From SIG435 sp045530725 (lineage in GTDB: Bacteria; Bacillota; Clostridia; UMGS1810): a stretch of 42,471 bases of DNA. This document shows positions 24,776-34,900 of the stretch, piece after piece (positions within the stretch are counted from its first letter, which is position 1; each line of letters begins with the position of its first letter). The notes below the pieces were generated by a model. It saw nothing but the letters and a program-made list of their open reading frames with translations. It was not told the origin of the DNA and did no database searches. A program made the position numbers and the translations under genes. The stretch covers positions 1 to 42,471 of the forward strand of contig JAZSCT010000024.1 of the NCBI GenBank assembly GCA_045530725.1. The letters run 5' to 3'.

Positions 24776-27164
24776 CTTCATGGGCATATCTTACGCCTTC
24801 CATTGCATCTTTTGCATATTTATCTGCGCCCATCTTTTCGGCATATTCAAGGTTAAGCACCGCACCGCCTACGATGATTTTTGTCTGAGGAGATTTATCT
24901 CTTAACAGTTTTACAGTTTCTTCCATAGCAGGGATTGTAGTAGTCATAAGAGCACTTAGTCCCACTATTGGTACATTGTTTCTTATGACACAATCAACGA
25001 TTTTCTCAGGCTCTACATCCTTTCCAAGATCAAACACCCTAAATCCGTAGTTTTCCATAAGGAGTTTTACGATGTTTTTGCCTATATCGTGGATATCGCC
25101 CTTTACTGTTGCAAGCACAACGGGGCATTTTACTTTCATTTCTGCTTTGGATTCTGTCATATGGCATTTCACCATTTCAAATGCACATTTACTTGCCTCT
25201 GCACTCATTAGAAGTTGTGGTAGATATACAGTTTTTTTCTCAAATCCTTTACCCACTATGTCAAGTGCGGGGATTACCTCTTCTGATATAATATCAAGAG
25301 GATTTTTGTATTTTAAAAGTTCTTTTGTAATAGATGATGACTGTTCTTTAAGACCTTTTACAATAGCATTCTGAAGTGGGGACAGCCCCTCATCTTTTGA
25401 TGATTTGTTATCTGACACAGTAACCTTTTCTTCTGTTACAATACCTGATGCATATTCCATATACTCTAATAAATTGTCATCCATTCCCATAAGTGCTTTG
25501 TATGAGTGGTAAGCCTTCATCATATCAGTAGAAAACGGGTTCATAATTGCCGTAGAAAGCCCCTTTGAAAGAGCCATAGTAAAGAATGATGAATTGATGA
25601 AATCTCTCTTGGGAAGACCAAATGACACGTTTGATACACCAAGGGATGTGTGGATACCCATTTTTGTTTTTATAAATTCAAGAGTATCAAGAGTTACCTT
25701 AGCAGCATTCTTATCTGCACTTACAGTCATTGCAAGTGTGTCAAATATAATGTCTTTCTTTTCTATGCCGTATTCTTGGGCTTTTTTAAGTATTTTTTCT
25801 GCGATTTTAATTCTTCCTTCTGTAGTTTCCGGAATGCCTGATTCATCAAGGGTAAGAGCGATTACCACACCGCCGTATTTCTTGATAAGAGGGAATACCC
25901 CTTCCATACTTTCTTCTTTTCCGTTGACAGAATTCACAAGTGCCTTTCCGTTATATATCCGAAGAGCCTCTTCCATTGCAGTTATGTCTGATGTATCTAT
26001 CTGTAAGGGAAGATTGATTATTGCCTGAAGTTCTTTTGTGGCAGATTTAAGCATAGATACTTCGTCAATGTCAGGAAGTCCCACGTTTACATCAAGGATG
26101 TGTACCCCTGCATCTTTTTGTTTTAAGCCTTCGTTCAAGATATAATCTATGTCATTTTCTATTAATGCCTGTTTGAATCTCTTTTTGCCCGTAGGGTTGA
26201 TTCTTTCGCCGATAAGTATGGGTAGAGAGTCAAAGACTACTGTATGTGTATATGATGATACAACTGTTAGATTTTTATCTTCAATTTTCAAAGGTTTGAT
26301 ATCTTTTGTTTTTTCAAAGAGTGCTTTTATATGATTTGGTGTTGTACCGCAACAGCCACCGATTACACGGACACCTTTTTTTACCTTTGAAGCAATTTCT
26401 TGGGCAAATTCATCTTCTGTCACATCAAATACAGTTTTTCCATTTTCAGTTTTCGGAAGTCCTGCATTGGGTTTAAATATTACAGGAGTAGATGATACCT
26501 TAAGTATTCTGTCTATTACTTCTGAAAGTTCCTTTGGTCCGAAAGAGCAGTTCACGCCAAGTGCATCAACGCCCAATCCTTCAAGCATACAGACCATTGC
26601 TTCAGGAGATGCCCCTGTCATAAGATTTGAGTCATCAGAGTATGCATTGGACACAAATACAGGGAGATTGGAATTCTCCTTTGCCGCAATAACTGCCGCC
26701 TTTGTCTCATAGGAATCATTCATTGTTTCTATTGTGATAAGGTCACAACCGTATTTCACACCGAGTCTCACGGTTTTTGCAAATATTTCTATTGCCTCTT
26801 CATATTCAAGATCACCGTAAGGCTTAAGAAGTCTTCCAAGCGGTCCTATATCAAGGGATACAAACTTGGGAGAAGTGTTTTGTGACTTAACTTTTGCATT
26901 GTTTGCGTTTTCTATGGCGGCTTTTATTATCTCTTCAAGTTCTTTTTCGCCAAAGTGAAGAGTGTTTGCACCAAATGTATTTGTATTTACAACATTTGAC
27001 CCTGCATCGTAATATGCCTTGTGTATGGATATTATCTTATCAGGGTGGGTGATGTTCCACTCTTCAGGATGTTCGCCTGGCTTTAGTCCTGCCTCCTGAA
27101 GAAGTGTACCCATACCTCCGTCAAGATATATTATATTGTCCTTTAAGTATTCTTTTAGGTTCAT
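24756..27164 (-). CDS. metH: Cobalamin-dependent methionine synthase MetH, without activation domain
   Basis: MetH transfers a methyl group from 5-methyl-THF through cobalamin to homocysteine. The 802-residue form has a homocysteine-binding barrel (about 1-290, zinc ligands in GVNCSFGP and GGCCGTTP), a pterin-binding barrel (about 310-570, GERINPTGKKRFK), then a helical cap and a B12-binding Rossmann domain with DIHDIGKN (H692). The fourth, SAM-binding reactivation domain of E. coli MetH is absent; the gene just upstream supplies it. The ATG at 27164 with AAGGA is chosen over one at 27194 that overlaps the upstream gene. Confidence 0.95.
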   Translation of the reverse strand: MNLKEYLKDNIIYLDGGMGTLLQEAGLKPGEHPEEWNITHPDKIISIHKAYYDAGSNVVNTNTFGANTLHFGEKELEEIIKAAIENANNAKVKSQNTSPKFVSLDIGPLGRLLKPYGDLEYEEAIEIFAKTVRLGVKYGCDLITIETMNDSYETKAAVIAAKENSNLPVFVSNAYSDDSNLMTGASPEAMVCMLEGLGVDALGVNCSFGPKELSEVIDRILKVSSTPVIFKPNAGLPKTENGKTVFDVTEDEFAQEIASKVKKGVRVIGGCCGTTPNHIKALFEKTKDIKPLKIEDKNLTVVSSYTHTVVFDSLPILIGERINPTGKKRFKQALIENDIDYILNEGLKQKDAGVHILDVNVGLPDIDEVSMLKSATKELQAIINLPLQIDTSDITAMEEALRIYNGKALVNSVNGKEESMEGVFPLIKKYGGVVIALTLDESGIPETTEGRIKIAEKILKKAQEYGIEKKDIIFDTLAMTVSADKNAAKVTLDTLEFIKTKMGIHTSLGVSNVSFGLPKRDFINSSFFTMALSKGLSTAIMNPFSTDMMKAYHSYKALMGMDDNLLEYMEYASGIVTEEKVTVSDNKSSKDEGLSPLQNAIVKGLKEQSSSITKELLKYKNPLDIISEEVIPALDIVGKGFEKKTVYLPQLLMSAEASKCAFEMVKCHMTESKAEMKVKCPVVLATVKGDIHDIGKNIVKLLMENYGFRVFDLGKDVEPEKIVDCVIRNNVPIVGLSALMTTTIPAMEETVKLLRDKSPQTKIIVGGAVLNLEYAEKMGADKYAKDAMEGVRYAHEVYLNLI

Positions 27165-27175
27165 AATATCATTCC

Positions 27176-27847
27176 TTATTGTCTGAATGTACATTCTTTC
27201 ATATTACAGCCTCTGCATTTATTTAAATAATAACCGCAGTCTGTTTTTGAAATCCCTACTATTGCCGTAACTGATTTGGAAGGGGAGATAATGAGACTGT
27301 CGTTAAGTGTCACACCGATTTTTCTCGGAAGATCAAGGATTGTAAAAATATCCTTTTGTGTATCTATCCTTAAGTCCCCATATCCGGGAGAAAACCTTGG
27401 TGTAAGAAAGATTTCTTCGTCTTTGTACTGATTTTTCATATCCATTATGAATTCATCGCAGAGACTTTCGCATCTTTCTGTACCGATAGCCTGAAGCATA
27501 AAGGCTTTTGCAATATCCTGTTTCATATATTTTGCAATCAGTCTGTCAAGTTTTATCCCTACAGTTGCACAAAAGATAATGGCTTTCTGTGAGTTTTTCA
27601 GAGTATAAGACAGATTTTTGCTTTCTGTCTTAAAAAGTCCGAAATCAACTGTATTGTTTCTGATTTTTATATCTGTTTCCATATAGCACACCTTATATAT
27701 AAGGTCGCATCTAATTTCTTCAATACATTTTTGGGCAAAGTTTTTTATTCCATCCGAACTGATATCACTTGCTGAATATCTGAGTATTTCTTTTATGTTA
27801 TATTCAGGTTCGGGATATGTTTTTGTAAGTACAGTATTCATAATCAT
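27176..27847 (-). CDS. Stand-alone methionine synthase activation-domain protein
   Basis: This 223-residue protein corresponds to the SAM-dependent reactivation domain of MetH, which re-methylates cobalamin after accidental oxidation. The key motif RFSPGYGD (about residues 150-157) matches the SAM-binding RxxxGY of MetH activation domains, and a cysteine-rich tail (CRGCNMKEC) follows. It overlaps metF by four bases (ATGA) and ends 11 bases before metH. In Clostridia the domain is often a separate gene like this. The cysteine tail could hold a metal site, which I infer only from the pattern. Confidence 0.88.
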   Translation of the reverse strand: MIMNTVLTKTYPEPEYNIKEILRYSASDISSDGIKNFAQKCIEEIRCDLIYKVCYMETDIKIRNNTVDFGLFKTESKNLSYTLKNSQKAIIFCATVGIKLDRLIAKYMKQDIAKAFMLQAIGTERCESLCDEFIMDMKNQYKDEEIFLTPRFSPGYGDLRIDTQKDIFTILDLPRKIGVTLNDSLIISPSKSVTAIVGISKTDCGYYLNKCRGCNMKECTFRQ

Positions 27848-28722
27848 ATACCAAGTATGTCCGAAAGATTGTTCTGTATTGCCATTGCCACATCAGGCTT
27901 ATTCATGGAATATACGTGAACATTTGTAATATTGTTTGCAAAAAGGTCTATTATCTGATCGGTAGCATATGCAATGCCTGCCTGCTTCATAGCATCAGGA
28001 TTGTGACCGAATTTATCCACGATGCTTTTGAATCTCTGTGGCATAAATGAGCCTGAAAGCCTGATTGCTCTTTCCACCTGATTTGCATTTGTGATAGGCA
28101 TAATACCTGCTACTACGGGAACAGTTATCCCTGCTTCTCTGATTTTATAAAGGAAGTTATACAGAAGGTTGTTGTCAAAAAACATCTGTGTGGTAAGGAA
28201 GTCACAGCCTGCATCCACTTTTTCCTTTAAATATTTTATATCCTCTTTCTGATTCGCACTTTCGGGATGTACTTCAGGGTAACATGCACCACCTATGCAG
28301 AAATCATATCCCGAAGTCTTTATTTCCCGTACTAAATCTATTGCATTTTTGTAGTCCCAATGACTTCTGTCGGCACCTTCCATTTCAGGAGTAAGGTCGC
28401 CTCGTAATGCCATTATATTATCAATGCCCGAATCTTTTATTTCCTCTATTTTTCTCTTTACGGTTTCTTTGTCACTTGATACACAGGTAAGATGTGCAAT
28501 AGTTGAAACACCGTAAAGTTTCTTTATATTTTTTGCAATATCAAGAGTATATTTACTTGTGCCGCCGCCTGCACCATATGTAACCGACATAAATGAGGGC
28601 TTAAGTTTTGCTATTTCTTCTGTTGCAGTCCTTACACTTTCAAAGTTTGAGTCTGTCTTTGGAGGAAATACCTCGAATGAAAGGGAAAGTTTTTCGCTTT
28701 TTAAAGTTTCGGATATTTTCAT
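27844..28722 (-). CDS. metF: 5,10-Methylenetetrahydrofolate reductase
   Basis: MetF makes 5-methyl-THF, the methyl donor used by MetH. The 292-residue flavoenzyme shows LSFEVFPPK near the N-terminus, VTYGAGGG, the ALRGD flavin-site block, FCIGGACYPEVHPE and FLTTQMFFDN, all standard for the family. I chose the ATG at 28722 with GGAAAG ten bases upstream; an in-frame TTG at 28740 lies within that site. It is the first gene of a tight metF-activator-metH operon. Confidence 0.95.
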   Translation of the reverse strand: MKISETLKSEKLSLSFEVFPPKTDSNFESVRTATEEIAKLKPSFMSVTYGAGGGTSKYTLDIAKNIKKLYGVSTIAHLTCVSSDKETVKRKIEEIKDSGIDNIMALRGDLTPEMEGADRSHWDYKNAIDLVREIKTSGYDFCIGGACYPEVHPESANQKEDIKYLKEKVDAGCDFLTTQMFFDNNLLYNFLYKIREAGITVPVVAGIMPITNANQVERAIRLSGSFMPQRFKSIVDKFGHNPDAMKQAGIAYATDQIIDLFANNITNVHVYSMNKPDVAMAIQNNLSDILGI

Positions 28723-28759
28723 ATTAATCACGCTTTCCAAAAATAGTATATATAAAATT

Positions 28760-28788
28760 ATTATACATTAGTTTTATCATTTGTGCAA
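28760..28788 (-). promoter_or_regulatory. Promoter of the metF-metH operon
   Basis: On the minus strand TTGCAC (28783-28788), a 17-bp spacer and TATAAT (28760-28765) lie 38 bases before metF. The leader is too short for a SAM riboswitch or T-box. Confidence 0.7.
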
Positions 28789-28811
28789 GTAGAGAATAGT
28801 CCGATACTTAA

Positions 28812-28892
28812 ACTATTTAAAAAAATATCTAAATAGTTATTGACAGATGAGGTGGGAGAGGTTATAATCTATTTAGAAATATATCTAAATAG
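28812..28892 (+). promoter_or_regulatory. SdpR-type promoter flanked by two operators
   Basis: A consensus promoter (TTGACA 28840-28845, 17-bp spacer, TATAAT 28863-28868) lies between two related inverted repeats with CTATTTA/TAAATAG arms and 10-bp centres: 28812-28837 just upstream of the -35 and 28869-28892 just downstream of the -10. This is the layout expected for autorepression by the ArsR-type regulator encoded next. Confidence 0.8.
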
Positions 28893-28911
28893 GTGTATGG
28901 AGGATATTTCA

Positions 28912-29178
28912 ATGGGAATAAACGAAACTATAAAGGCTATATCTGATCCTGTAAGACGTGATATACTGCAAATGCTTAAAGAGGGGAGAAGGTCTGCAGG
29001 AGAAATAGCAGACAGGTTTGAACTTAGCGGGGCAACAGTTTCATATCATCTGTCAAAACTTAAAAGTGCCGACCTTATCACAGAACAGAAACAAAAAAAT
29101 TTTATATACTACGAACTTAATGCTTCTGTATTTGAAGAGGTAATCGCGTGGATATATTCATTGGGAGGTAAAGTATGA
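28912..29178 (+). CDS. ArsR/SdpR-family autorepressor
   Basis: This 88-residue winged-helix protein matches the SdpR branch of the ArsR family: ISDPVRRDILQMLKEGRRSAGE, then the recognition helix SGATVSYHLSKLKSADLI (cited in part). No metal-ligand cysteine box is present, so it is not a metal sensor. The ATG at 28912 lies eight bases after GGAGG; more upstream in-frame starts fall inside the operator. It overlaps the SdpI-like gene by four bases. In Bacillus SdpR is sequestered at the membrane by SdpI when SdpI binds its toxin; a similar loop is inferred here. Confidence 0.88.
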   Translation: MGINETIKAISDPVRRDILQMLKEGRRSAGEIADRFELSGATVSYHLSKLKSADLITEQKQKNFIYYELNASVFEEVIAWIYSLGGKV

Positions 29179-29792
29179 AAAATATAAAATGGAAAAGTCT
29201 TGTCATAACATCACTTATATGTCTTCTGACAATAATACCAGGACTTATATTTTGGAATGATCTCCCCGAAAGTATGGCTATTCATTTTGATATGTACAAT
29301 CGTGCAGACAATTTCTCATCAAGGGCTTTTGCTGTTTTCGGGCTTCCTTTGATGATGGTGGGGCTACAGATATTCTGTTGTGTGATAAATGACATCAATG
29401 CTTATAAACACGGCAGAAGAACAAAGTTTGAAACTGTGACAAAATGGATAATCCCCCTTATGACAGTTATACTTCAGATAATCACATTAGGGTATAATCT
29501 CGGATGGAGTATCGATATCAGAAAGTCTGTGGCAATTATCATCGGAATAATGTTTGTTGTACTTGGCAACTATATGCCAAAGATCGATTATGTGAAAAAC
29601 TACAACATAGATACACAAAAATCACGAAAGATAAACAGATTTATGGGCTATGGAATGGTTATTATGGGTATATTGATACTTCTTACCGTATTTTTGCCGC
29701 CAATATTTACAATCATATGGTTATTTATGCTGATACCTTTCACAGTTATAAGCATTATATATTCTGTGATTGAGTGCAGAAAGGCTGATTGA
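29175..29792 (+). CDS. SdpI-family membrane protein (immunity/signal-transduction type)
   Basis: This 205-residue protein has about six membrane helices. It starts with a DUF1648-like segment, LPESMAIHFDMYNRADNFSSR, cited in part, and continues with the SdpI core (GIMFVVLGNYMPKI, then KINRFMGYGMVIMG). The founding member protects Bacillus from the killing factor SDP and releases repression by SdpR. No sdpABC-like toxin genes are in this window, so it may confer immunity to a neighbour's toxin or sense envelope stress. It is translationally coupled to the repressor. Confidence 0.88.
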   Translation: MKNIKWKSLVITSLICLLTIIPGLIFWNDLPESMAIHFDMYNRADNFSSRAFAVFGLPLMMVGLQIFCCVINDINAYKHGRRTKFETVTKWIIPLMTVILQIITLGYNLGWSIDIRKSVAIIIGIMFVVLGNYMPKIDYVKNYNIDTQKSRKINRFMGYGMVIMGILILLTVFLPPIFTIIWLFMLIPFTVISIIYSVIECRKAD

Positions 29793-29817
29793 CAGTAAAT
29801 ACTCTTTTTGGTATAAT
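29789..29817 (+). promoter_or_regulatory. Consensus promoter overlapping the sdpI stop codon
   Basis: TTGACA (29789-29794), a 17-bp spacer and TATAAT (29812-29817): a perfect sigma-A match placed over the stop of the preceding gene, driving the next one with a leader of only about 18 nt. Confidence 0.8.
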
Positions 29818-29841
29818 TCCTTTTATTGCGAGGTGCAGAAT

Positions 29842-31089
29842 ATGGATGCTTCAAAAATCATATACGATAGTTTTTTAAAACCGTTTGAATCAAAGAAAAA
29901 AGGAAATGTAGGTTGTGAACTTGAATTTCCTCTTGTAAATACTAAAAAGAAGGATGTCGATGTGGAAGTTGCAAGAGGCCTTCTTGATTGTCTTATAGAG
30001 AATTATGACTTCGAAACCGATATAGAAGAAAATGGCGTCATTCTATTTGTCACAGACAAAAACGGCGACTGTGTGTCATATGACAATTCATATAACAATA
30101 TTGAATTTTCTATGATGTATTCGGACAATCTTCTTAATATCAAAGACCGTTTTGACAGACTTTTTGATATTGTATCCCGATACTTTGACAAGTTTTCATA
30201 TAAGATGATGGGACTTGGCACAAATCCCAACAAGAAATATATCACCGCAAATCCTGTTCCTTTTTCCACATATGAAATGGTGGCAAAGTTTCTTAAAGAA
30301 AATACAGGTGATGGGAAAACAAGCGATTTTCCTGCATATCTTTCAAGTGTGCAGACACACCTGGATTTAAACATTGATGACTTGCCATTTGCATATACAC
30401 TTTTTGCAAAACTTGATTTTGCAAGATGTATGCTTTTTTCCAATTCCCCTTCATTTGATAAGTCGAAGACAATCTGTTACAGAGATTCATTGTGGCAAGA
30501 GAGTGGATTTTCAAAATGCAGAAATATTACGGGCAAAGTGGATGAGGAATTTGAATCAGTTGATGATATTATAGAATATTTCCTCAAGAAGGATATGTTC
30601 AATATTATAAGAGACGGAGAATACAGACTCATCACACCTGTTAATATCAGAGAATATTTTGAAAATCCATCTTATGATGCAAAAACAGAAGATATAGCAC
30701 AGTATCTATCTTTTAAGACTGTGGAGATTACACAAAGAGGTACTCTAGAGGTAAGAGGAGACTGTCAGCAACCTATAGGCGAAGGATTCTCTCCTGTGGC
30801 ATTCAATCTTGGTATCCTTTATAATATGGACGAAGCAATGGATGCAGTTGAAGGGTTTTTAAGTGAACAAAAGGTAAATCTTTCAAACAGCGATCTTCGT
30901 AAGATGGTATCTGAAGGAGAAGATATGACAAAGGTTTTTGAAGAAGATTTTCTGTCAGATTTTCTCTATGATCTTATAGAAATTGCATCTGACGGTCTTA
31001 TGATGAGAGGACTTGGAGAGGAGAAACTTCTTGGGTCTCTCTATGAAAGAGCAGTTACTCTCAAGTGCCCTGCAGTTATGAAAAAATAA
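29842..31089 (+). CDS. Glutamate-cysteine ligase-like protein (GCS2-type)
   Basis: This 415-residue protein carries segments resembling gamma-glutamylcysteine ligases: GCELEFPLV near residue 22, where the family has its metal-binding Glu pair, QTHLDLN in the middle, and TLEVRGDCQQP near residue 305. The fold and ATP-dependent ligase role are inferred from these motifs only, and the substrate may not be cysteine. The ATG at 29842 with GAGGTG upstream is chosen; longer frames run back into sdpI. It is followed 11 bases later by the thioesterase gene. No glutathione synthetase gene is nearby. Confidence 0.6.
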   Translation: MDASKIIYDSFLKPFESKKKGNVGCELEFPLVNTKKKDVDVEVARGLLDCLIENYDFETDIEENGVILFVTDKNGDCVSYDNSYNNIEFSMMYSDNLLNIKDRFDRLFDIVSRYFDKFSYKMMGLGTNPNKKYITANPVPFSTYEMVAKFLKENTGDGKTSDFPAYLSSVQTHLDLNIDDLPFAYTLFAKLDFARCMLFSNSPSFDKSKTICYRDSLWQESGFSKCRNITGKVDEEFESVDDIIEYFLKKDMFNIIRDGEYRLITPVNIREYFENPSYDAKTEDIAQYLSFKTVEITQRGTLEVRGDCQQPIGEGFSPVAFNLGILYNMDEAMDAVEGFLSEQKVNLSNSDLRKMVSEGEDMTKVFEEDFLSDFLYDLIEIASDGLMMRGLGEEKLLGSLYERAVTLKCPAVMKK

Positions 31090-31100
31090 AGGAGAATAAA

Positions 31101-31847
31101 ATGGGAAAACTTATATGTGATAACAAAAAATACTCAGACTATTATGAAATAGTTTCTTATATGGCAGACAGACAGACTCTCTCCCTCCCGTCTTCTATAC
31201 TTAAATTCTATCAGGAGATAGCCAATTCACATTGCGAAGAGTTCGGTTTCGGATTTGAAAGTCTTTCAAAAAAGAATGCTACATTTCTTCTTGTAAATGT
31301 GAGTATGGATATAATCCGCACCCCAATCCTTCACGAAAAAGTAAAAGTCATTACCTGGAGTGCAGGAAAAAAGGGGATAAGATATATAAGAAGAACCATT
31401 ATAGAAGATGAGAAAGGTAATGTGATTTCAAGTGCAGAATCTGTATGGGTGCTTGTGGATACCTCAAGTCATAAGATAATCACAAAGGCAGACGATATTG
31501 GATTTGATCTTCCTGAATGTGATGAATCCTTCGGTGAATTAAGATGCGGTAAGATTACCCATCCCGATGATATGACACTTCAGGGTAAAAGAAGAATCAG
31601 ATATACCGACATTGACTACAACGGACATCTTAATAATTGCAAATACGCTGATTTTGTAATGGACTTTATGCCTGAAAGTATTATTGGTAAGAGAGTATCT
31701 CATCTTGATATATATTTTCATTCAGAGGCTATGGAAGGAGATAAGATAGAAATATACACAGGAGAAAAAGATGGATTTATATATTTCCACGGTGTAAATT
31801 GTGGTAATGTTTGCTTCGATGCAAGATGCAAATTGGAAGATTTCTAA
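31101..31847 (+). CDS. Acyl-ACP thioesterase (hotdog fold)
   Basis: This enzyme family releases free fatty acids from acyl carrier protein. The 248-residue protein is a tandem hotdog: the first domain has YEIVSYMADRQTLSLPSSIL (cited in part) and WSAGKKGIRYIRR, and the second has the typical YTDIDYNGHLNNCKYADF with the conserved Asp, Asn and His. The ATG at 31101 is preceded by AAAGGAG at an ideal distance. It likely shares a transcript with the preceding gene and ends at a strong terminator. Confidence 0.88.
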   Translation: MGKLICDNKKYSDYYEIVSYMADRQTLSLPSSILKFYQEIANSHCEEFGFGFESLSKKNATFLLVNVSMDIIRTPILHEKVKVITWSAGKKGIRYIRRTIIEDEKGNVISSAESVWVLVDTSSHKIITKADDIGFDLPECDESFGELRCGKITHPDDMTLQGKRRIRYTDIDYNGHLNNCKYADFVMDFMPESIIGKRVSHLDIYFHSEAMEGDKIEIYTGEKDGFIYFHGVNCGNVCFDARCKLEDF

Positions 31848-31872
31848 ATAATATCAACATATGATGTATGAG

Positions 31873-31904
31873 ATAACCCCCCGATGATTTCATCGGGGGG
31901 TTAT
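31873..31904. terminator. Bidirectional terminator between the thioesterase and the first giant esterase gene
   Basis: A perfect 14-bp stem ATAACCCCCCGATG/CATCGGGGGGTTAT with a four-base loop, between convergent genes, with T-rich sequence on its right side and a shorter AT-rich flank on the left. Confidence 0.9.
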
Positions 31905-31918
31905 TAGTTTTTAACTTA

Positions 31919-34900
31919 TTATTTAAATGTCAGAACCTTTTCACTTTCCAAAGGTTTTAACTTATCAAATCCGTCCCAGAGGAAGAACTTAAGTTCGCTG
32001 TCCTTATTTGCTACAGTTTCATCAAATGAATCGTTGATTGTCATTGTGTCTTTAAGTTCGGAATCTGTATCGAAGATTTTTATATATTTAAGTTTTCCCT
32101 CTGCAAAAACAGTCCCCACAACAAGTTTGTCACCTGTTGAAAAATCTGTGTTTTTAAGTTCTGCTGTGTAGTGGATTTCGCCATCTCTGGTTTCCATATT
32201 GCAGGAAGAAACTTTCGGCTTAATTACAGTTGCTATGAATGGCGGTAGCGGAAGATCTGCGCTGTTATAAAGGTTTCCTCCAAGGTGACCGACAGTTTTG
32301 CATCCTTCGGGTATATATTCAGTTCTGAACTTTGATTCGGAAATGCCGTTTCCTGAAAGAAGATTTCCATCTTTATCATAGTATGTAAAGGTGTTGTAGC
32401 AGTATCTTACTGTTATTGGATTTGAAACAGACTCTGCTGATACAATAACTGTGTTATCTTGTCCAAGTGTAGCATCTGCCTTGACAAAGGTTTCTCCGTC
32501 TGCGCTTATTTCAAAGCCTGTGATTTCTGTTTCGCCTTCAATTTTTGCCACCTGTTTAAGTCCCTCAGCGTGTGAGAAGGTGAGGATTGCTTTGTTTCCT
32601 TCAACAGTTATATTTTCGTATAAAGGACCTGAATATTCGCCTTCATATCCGAATTTGTCTGCCATAATACAGAATGCGGCTCTCTTTCCTACAGGTACTT
32701 TGTTTGAGGGGTGGAGCATATTTTCGATTTCCACATCATAGTTTGTGGCACCCACATCTGATGTGGAAACAAAATATACCTTGTCCGTGTCCATTCTAGT
32801 TATGGTGTTAAATTGAGCCTGCCTGATGTCTCTTACATCAGAATATGGAAGATTTGCCTGCTCACACACTACGAAAGGCATATTTTTGTTGTTGTAATAT
32901 TTCCTTATCATATTTATGAAATCGTACAGAAGGTATTCATAATCAGATGCGGGGCGATAACTATTCTCAGCCATTGGTCTGTTGCTTCCGCCCTGATACC
33001 ACACACAAGATCCGATTGTCATTCCTTTGAGAGGATGGAGCACAGTATTGTATATGCCTGTAGGATAGAATTTCCAGGTGTCGGGATTGATTCCTGAATC
33101 GTGTTGTCTTTCGTAGAAAGATACGTAGTAATCCTTGTATAGTTCTCTTGATTTAAGGGTTTCAAGATCCATAAATGATTCTACAGTAAGGCCGCCTGTA
33201 CATGCCTCGATGAAGCCTACAGGAACATTATTTTCTTTTGCTATATGATATGCTGTCACATATCCTACTGCAGAGCGTGATGTGATGTTTGATGGCGAAA
33301 CAACGGTCCATTTCACATTTGCATCATCCTGCATATCAAGGTGACCTTTTGTAGGCATCTTTAACACTCTTATGTCGCTTAATACTGATGTGTCGTTCAT
33401 TATATTAAGTGCATCTTCATATCCTGCTTTTACAGGACTGGAGAATTTTGCATTCATATTTGACTGACCTGCTGTAAGGATAACTTCACCGATGGCTATG
33501 TTTGTAAATACAATATCCTCTTCTCCCGGGCTTGTTACTTTAAGAGTAAGGTCTCTTGCTACATCCATAGCATCAAATGTGATTTCCCATCTGCCGTTCT
33601 TTGAGGTGGCAGTTTTTGTCTGTGAAGCAAGATTTGCTGTGATAACCTTTCCCTCTTCTGTTGCAAAGCCCCAGATTTTAAATGGCATATTTCTCTGGAA
33701 TACCATATTGGATCCAAATACATTTGGCATTGTAAATTTGTCAGGCAGTACTTCTGTGACTGTAAGGTCGTCAATGTAGAATGTGTTGCATATTGGTTGT
33801 GCTGTTCCGCCTGATGCATTTGACTGGTCGATCCTTATGGATGAAACAAGGGGATTAGATGCTTTATCTGAAGTATCACCGTTATCAATCATAGATTTTG
33901 TAATAGTGATATCACCTGATATTGTTGTCCATGTGTTAAAAGGTATAACCGTATTTGCAATATTCTCTGATGCAGTTCTGTATTTATAATACTTATCATC
34001 AGGACCGCCATAAGAAAGGCTGAATGCAGTTTCTTTTGCATTTTCTTTTTCTGCATCAGTAAGTGCAGTCAAATTTTTGTTGGCACTTTCTGCAGATTCT
34101 TTATACAAAGGATAAGTTTTGTCAGCATATACTTTAAGTGATATTCTGAAAGTCTTACCCACATCAGAAGCAATAGGATATCCCTGGAATATGTCGTTTA
34201 TTTTGATGCCGATATTCTGTCCGCCTCTATTTGTGATTCCAAGAGCATTTGCACCTGATGCAGGGACCATTCCGCTGTAATCTTTGTTTATTGTTCCTAT
34301 TGTGAGATTTCCTCCACCTGTACCGCAGGTTCTGTAGTGTGGAGATTTGATATGTGTCTGTAGATGGGATGAATATCCTTCGAAATCTTCTGTATAAGAA
34401 AGACCGGTAGGGATTGCATCACCTTTTTTGTAAACCTCTGTTTTGATATCAGAGATAATAAGTGTGTCTGCAAAGTCTGATTCGCCTGCAGCATCGATTA
34501 TAACGCCCTGAGTAGCACTTATGTCATCTGAATTTGCCTGGTATGTAAATGCAACTTTTGACCATGCATCAAGTTTTAAGTTGACACAGGTACATTTGTC
34601 ATCATTAGCAGGGGACGAATCTTTATCTGCAAGAAACATTCTGACCTTTGCAGTTTTTGCATTTGTATTTGTATGGTCTGCAGGGAATATGTCTGCAGAT
34701 ATTCTTACCACGTCACCAGGATTGATTTTTGTACTGTCAAAAATAGCATTGATTTTAAATTTTGAATCAGCGGAATTATTCATTGAGAATTTATACACAT
34801 TAAGACCCGCTGTGCCGATTTCTGACTGAGGATGTGTTGCAACAAGTGAGTCAACAGTCTGAATACCGCTGTTAGTTGAGGGAGTTATAGTGTATGTAAC

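Noticed and set aside
28723..28790. SAM riboswitch or T-box before metF
   Set aside because: The predicted leader is only about 30 nt, too short for either, and no core motif is visible.
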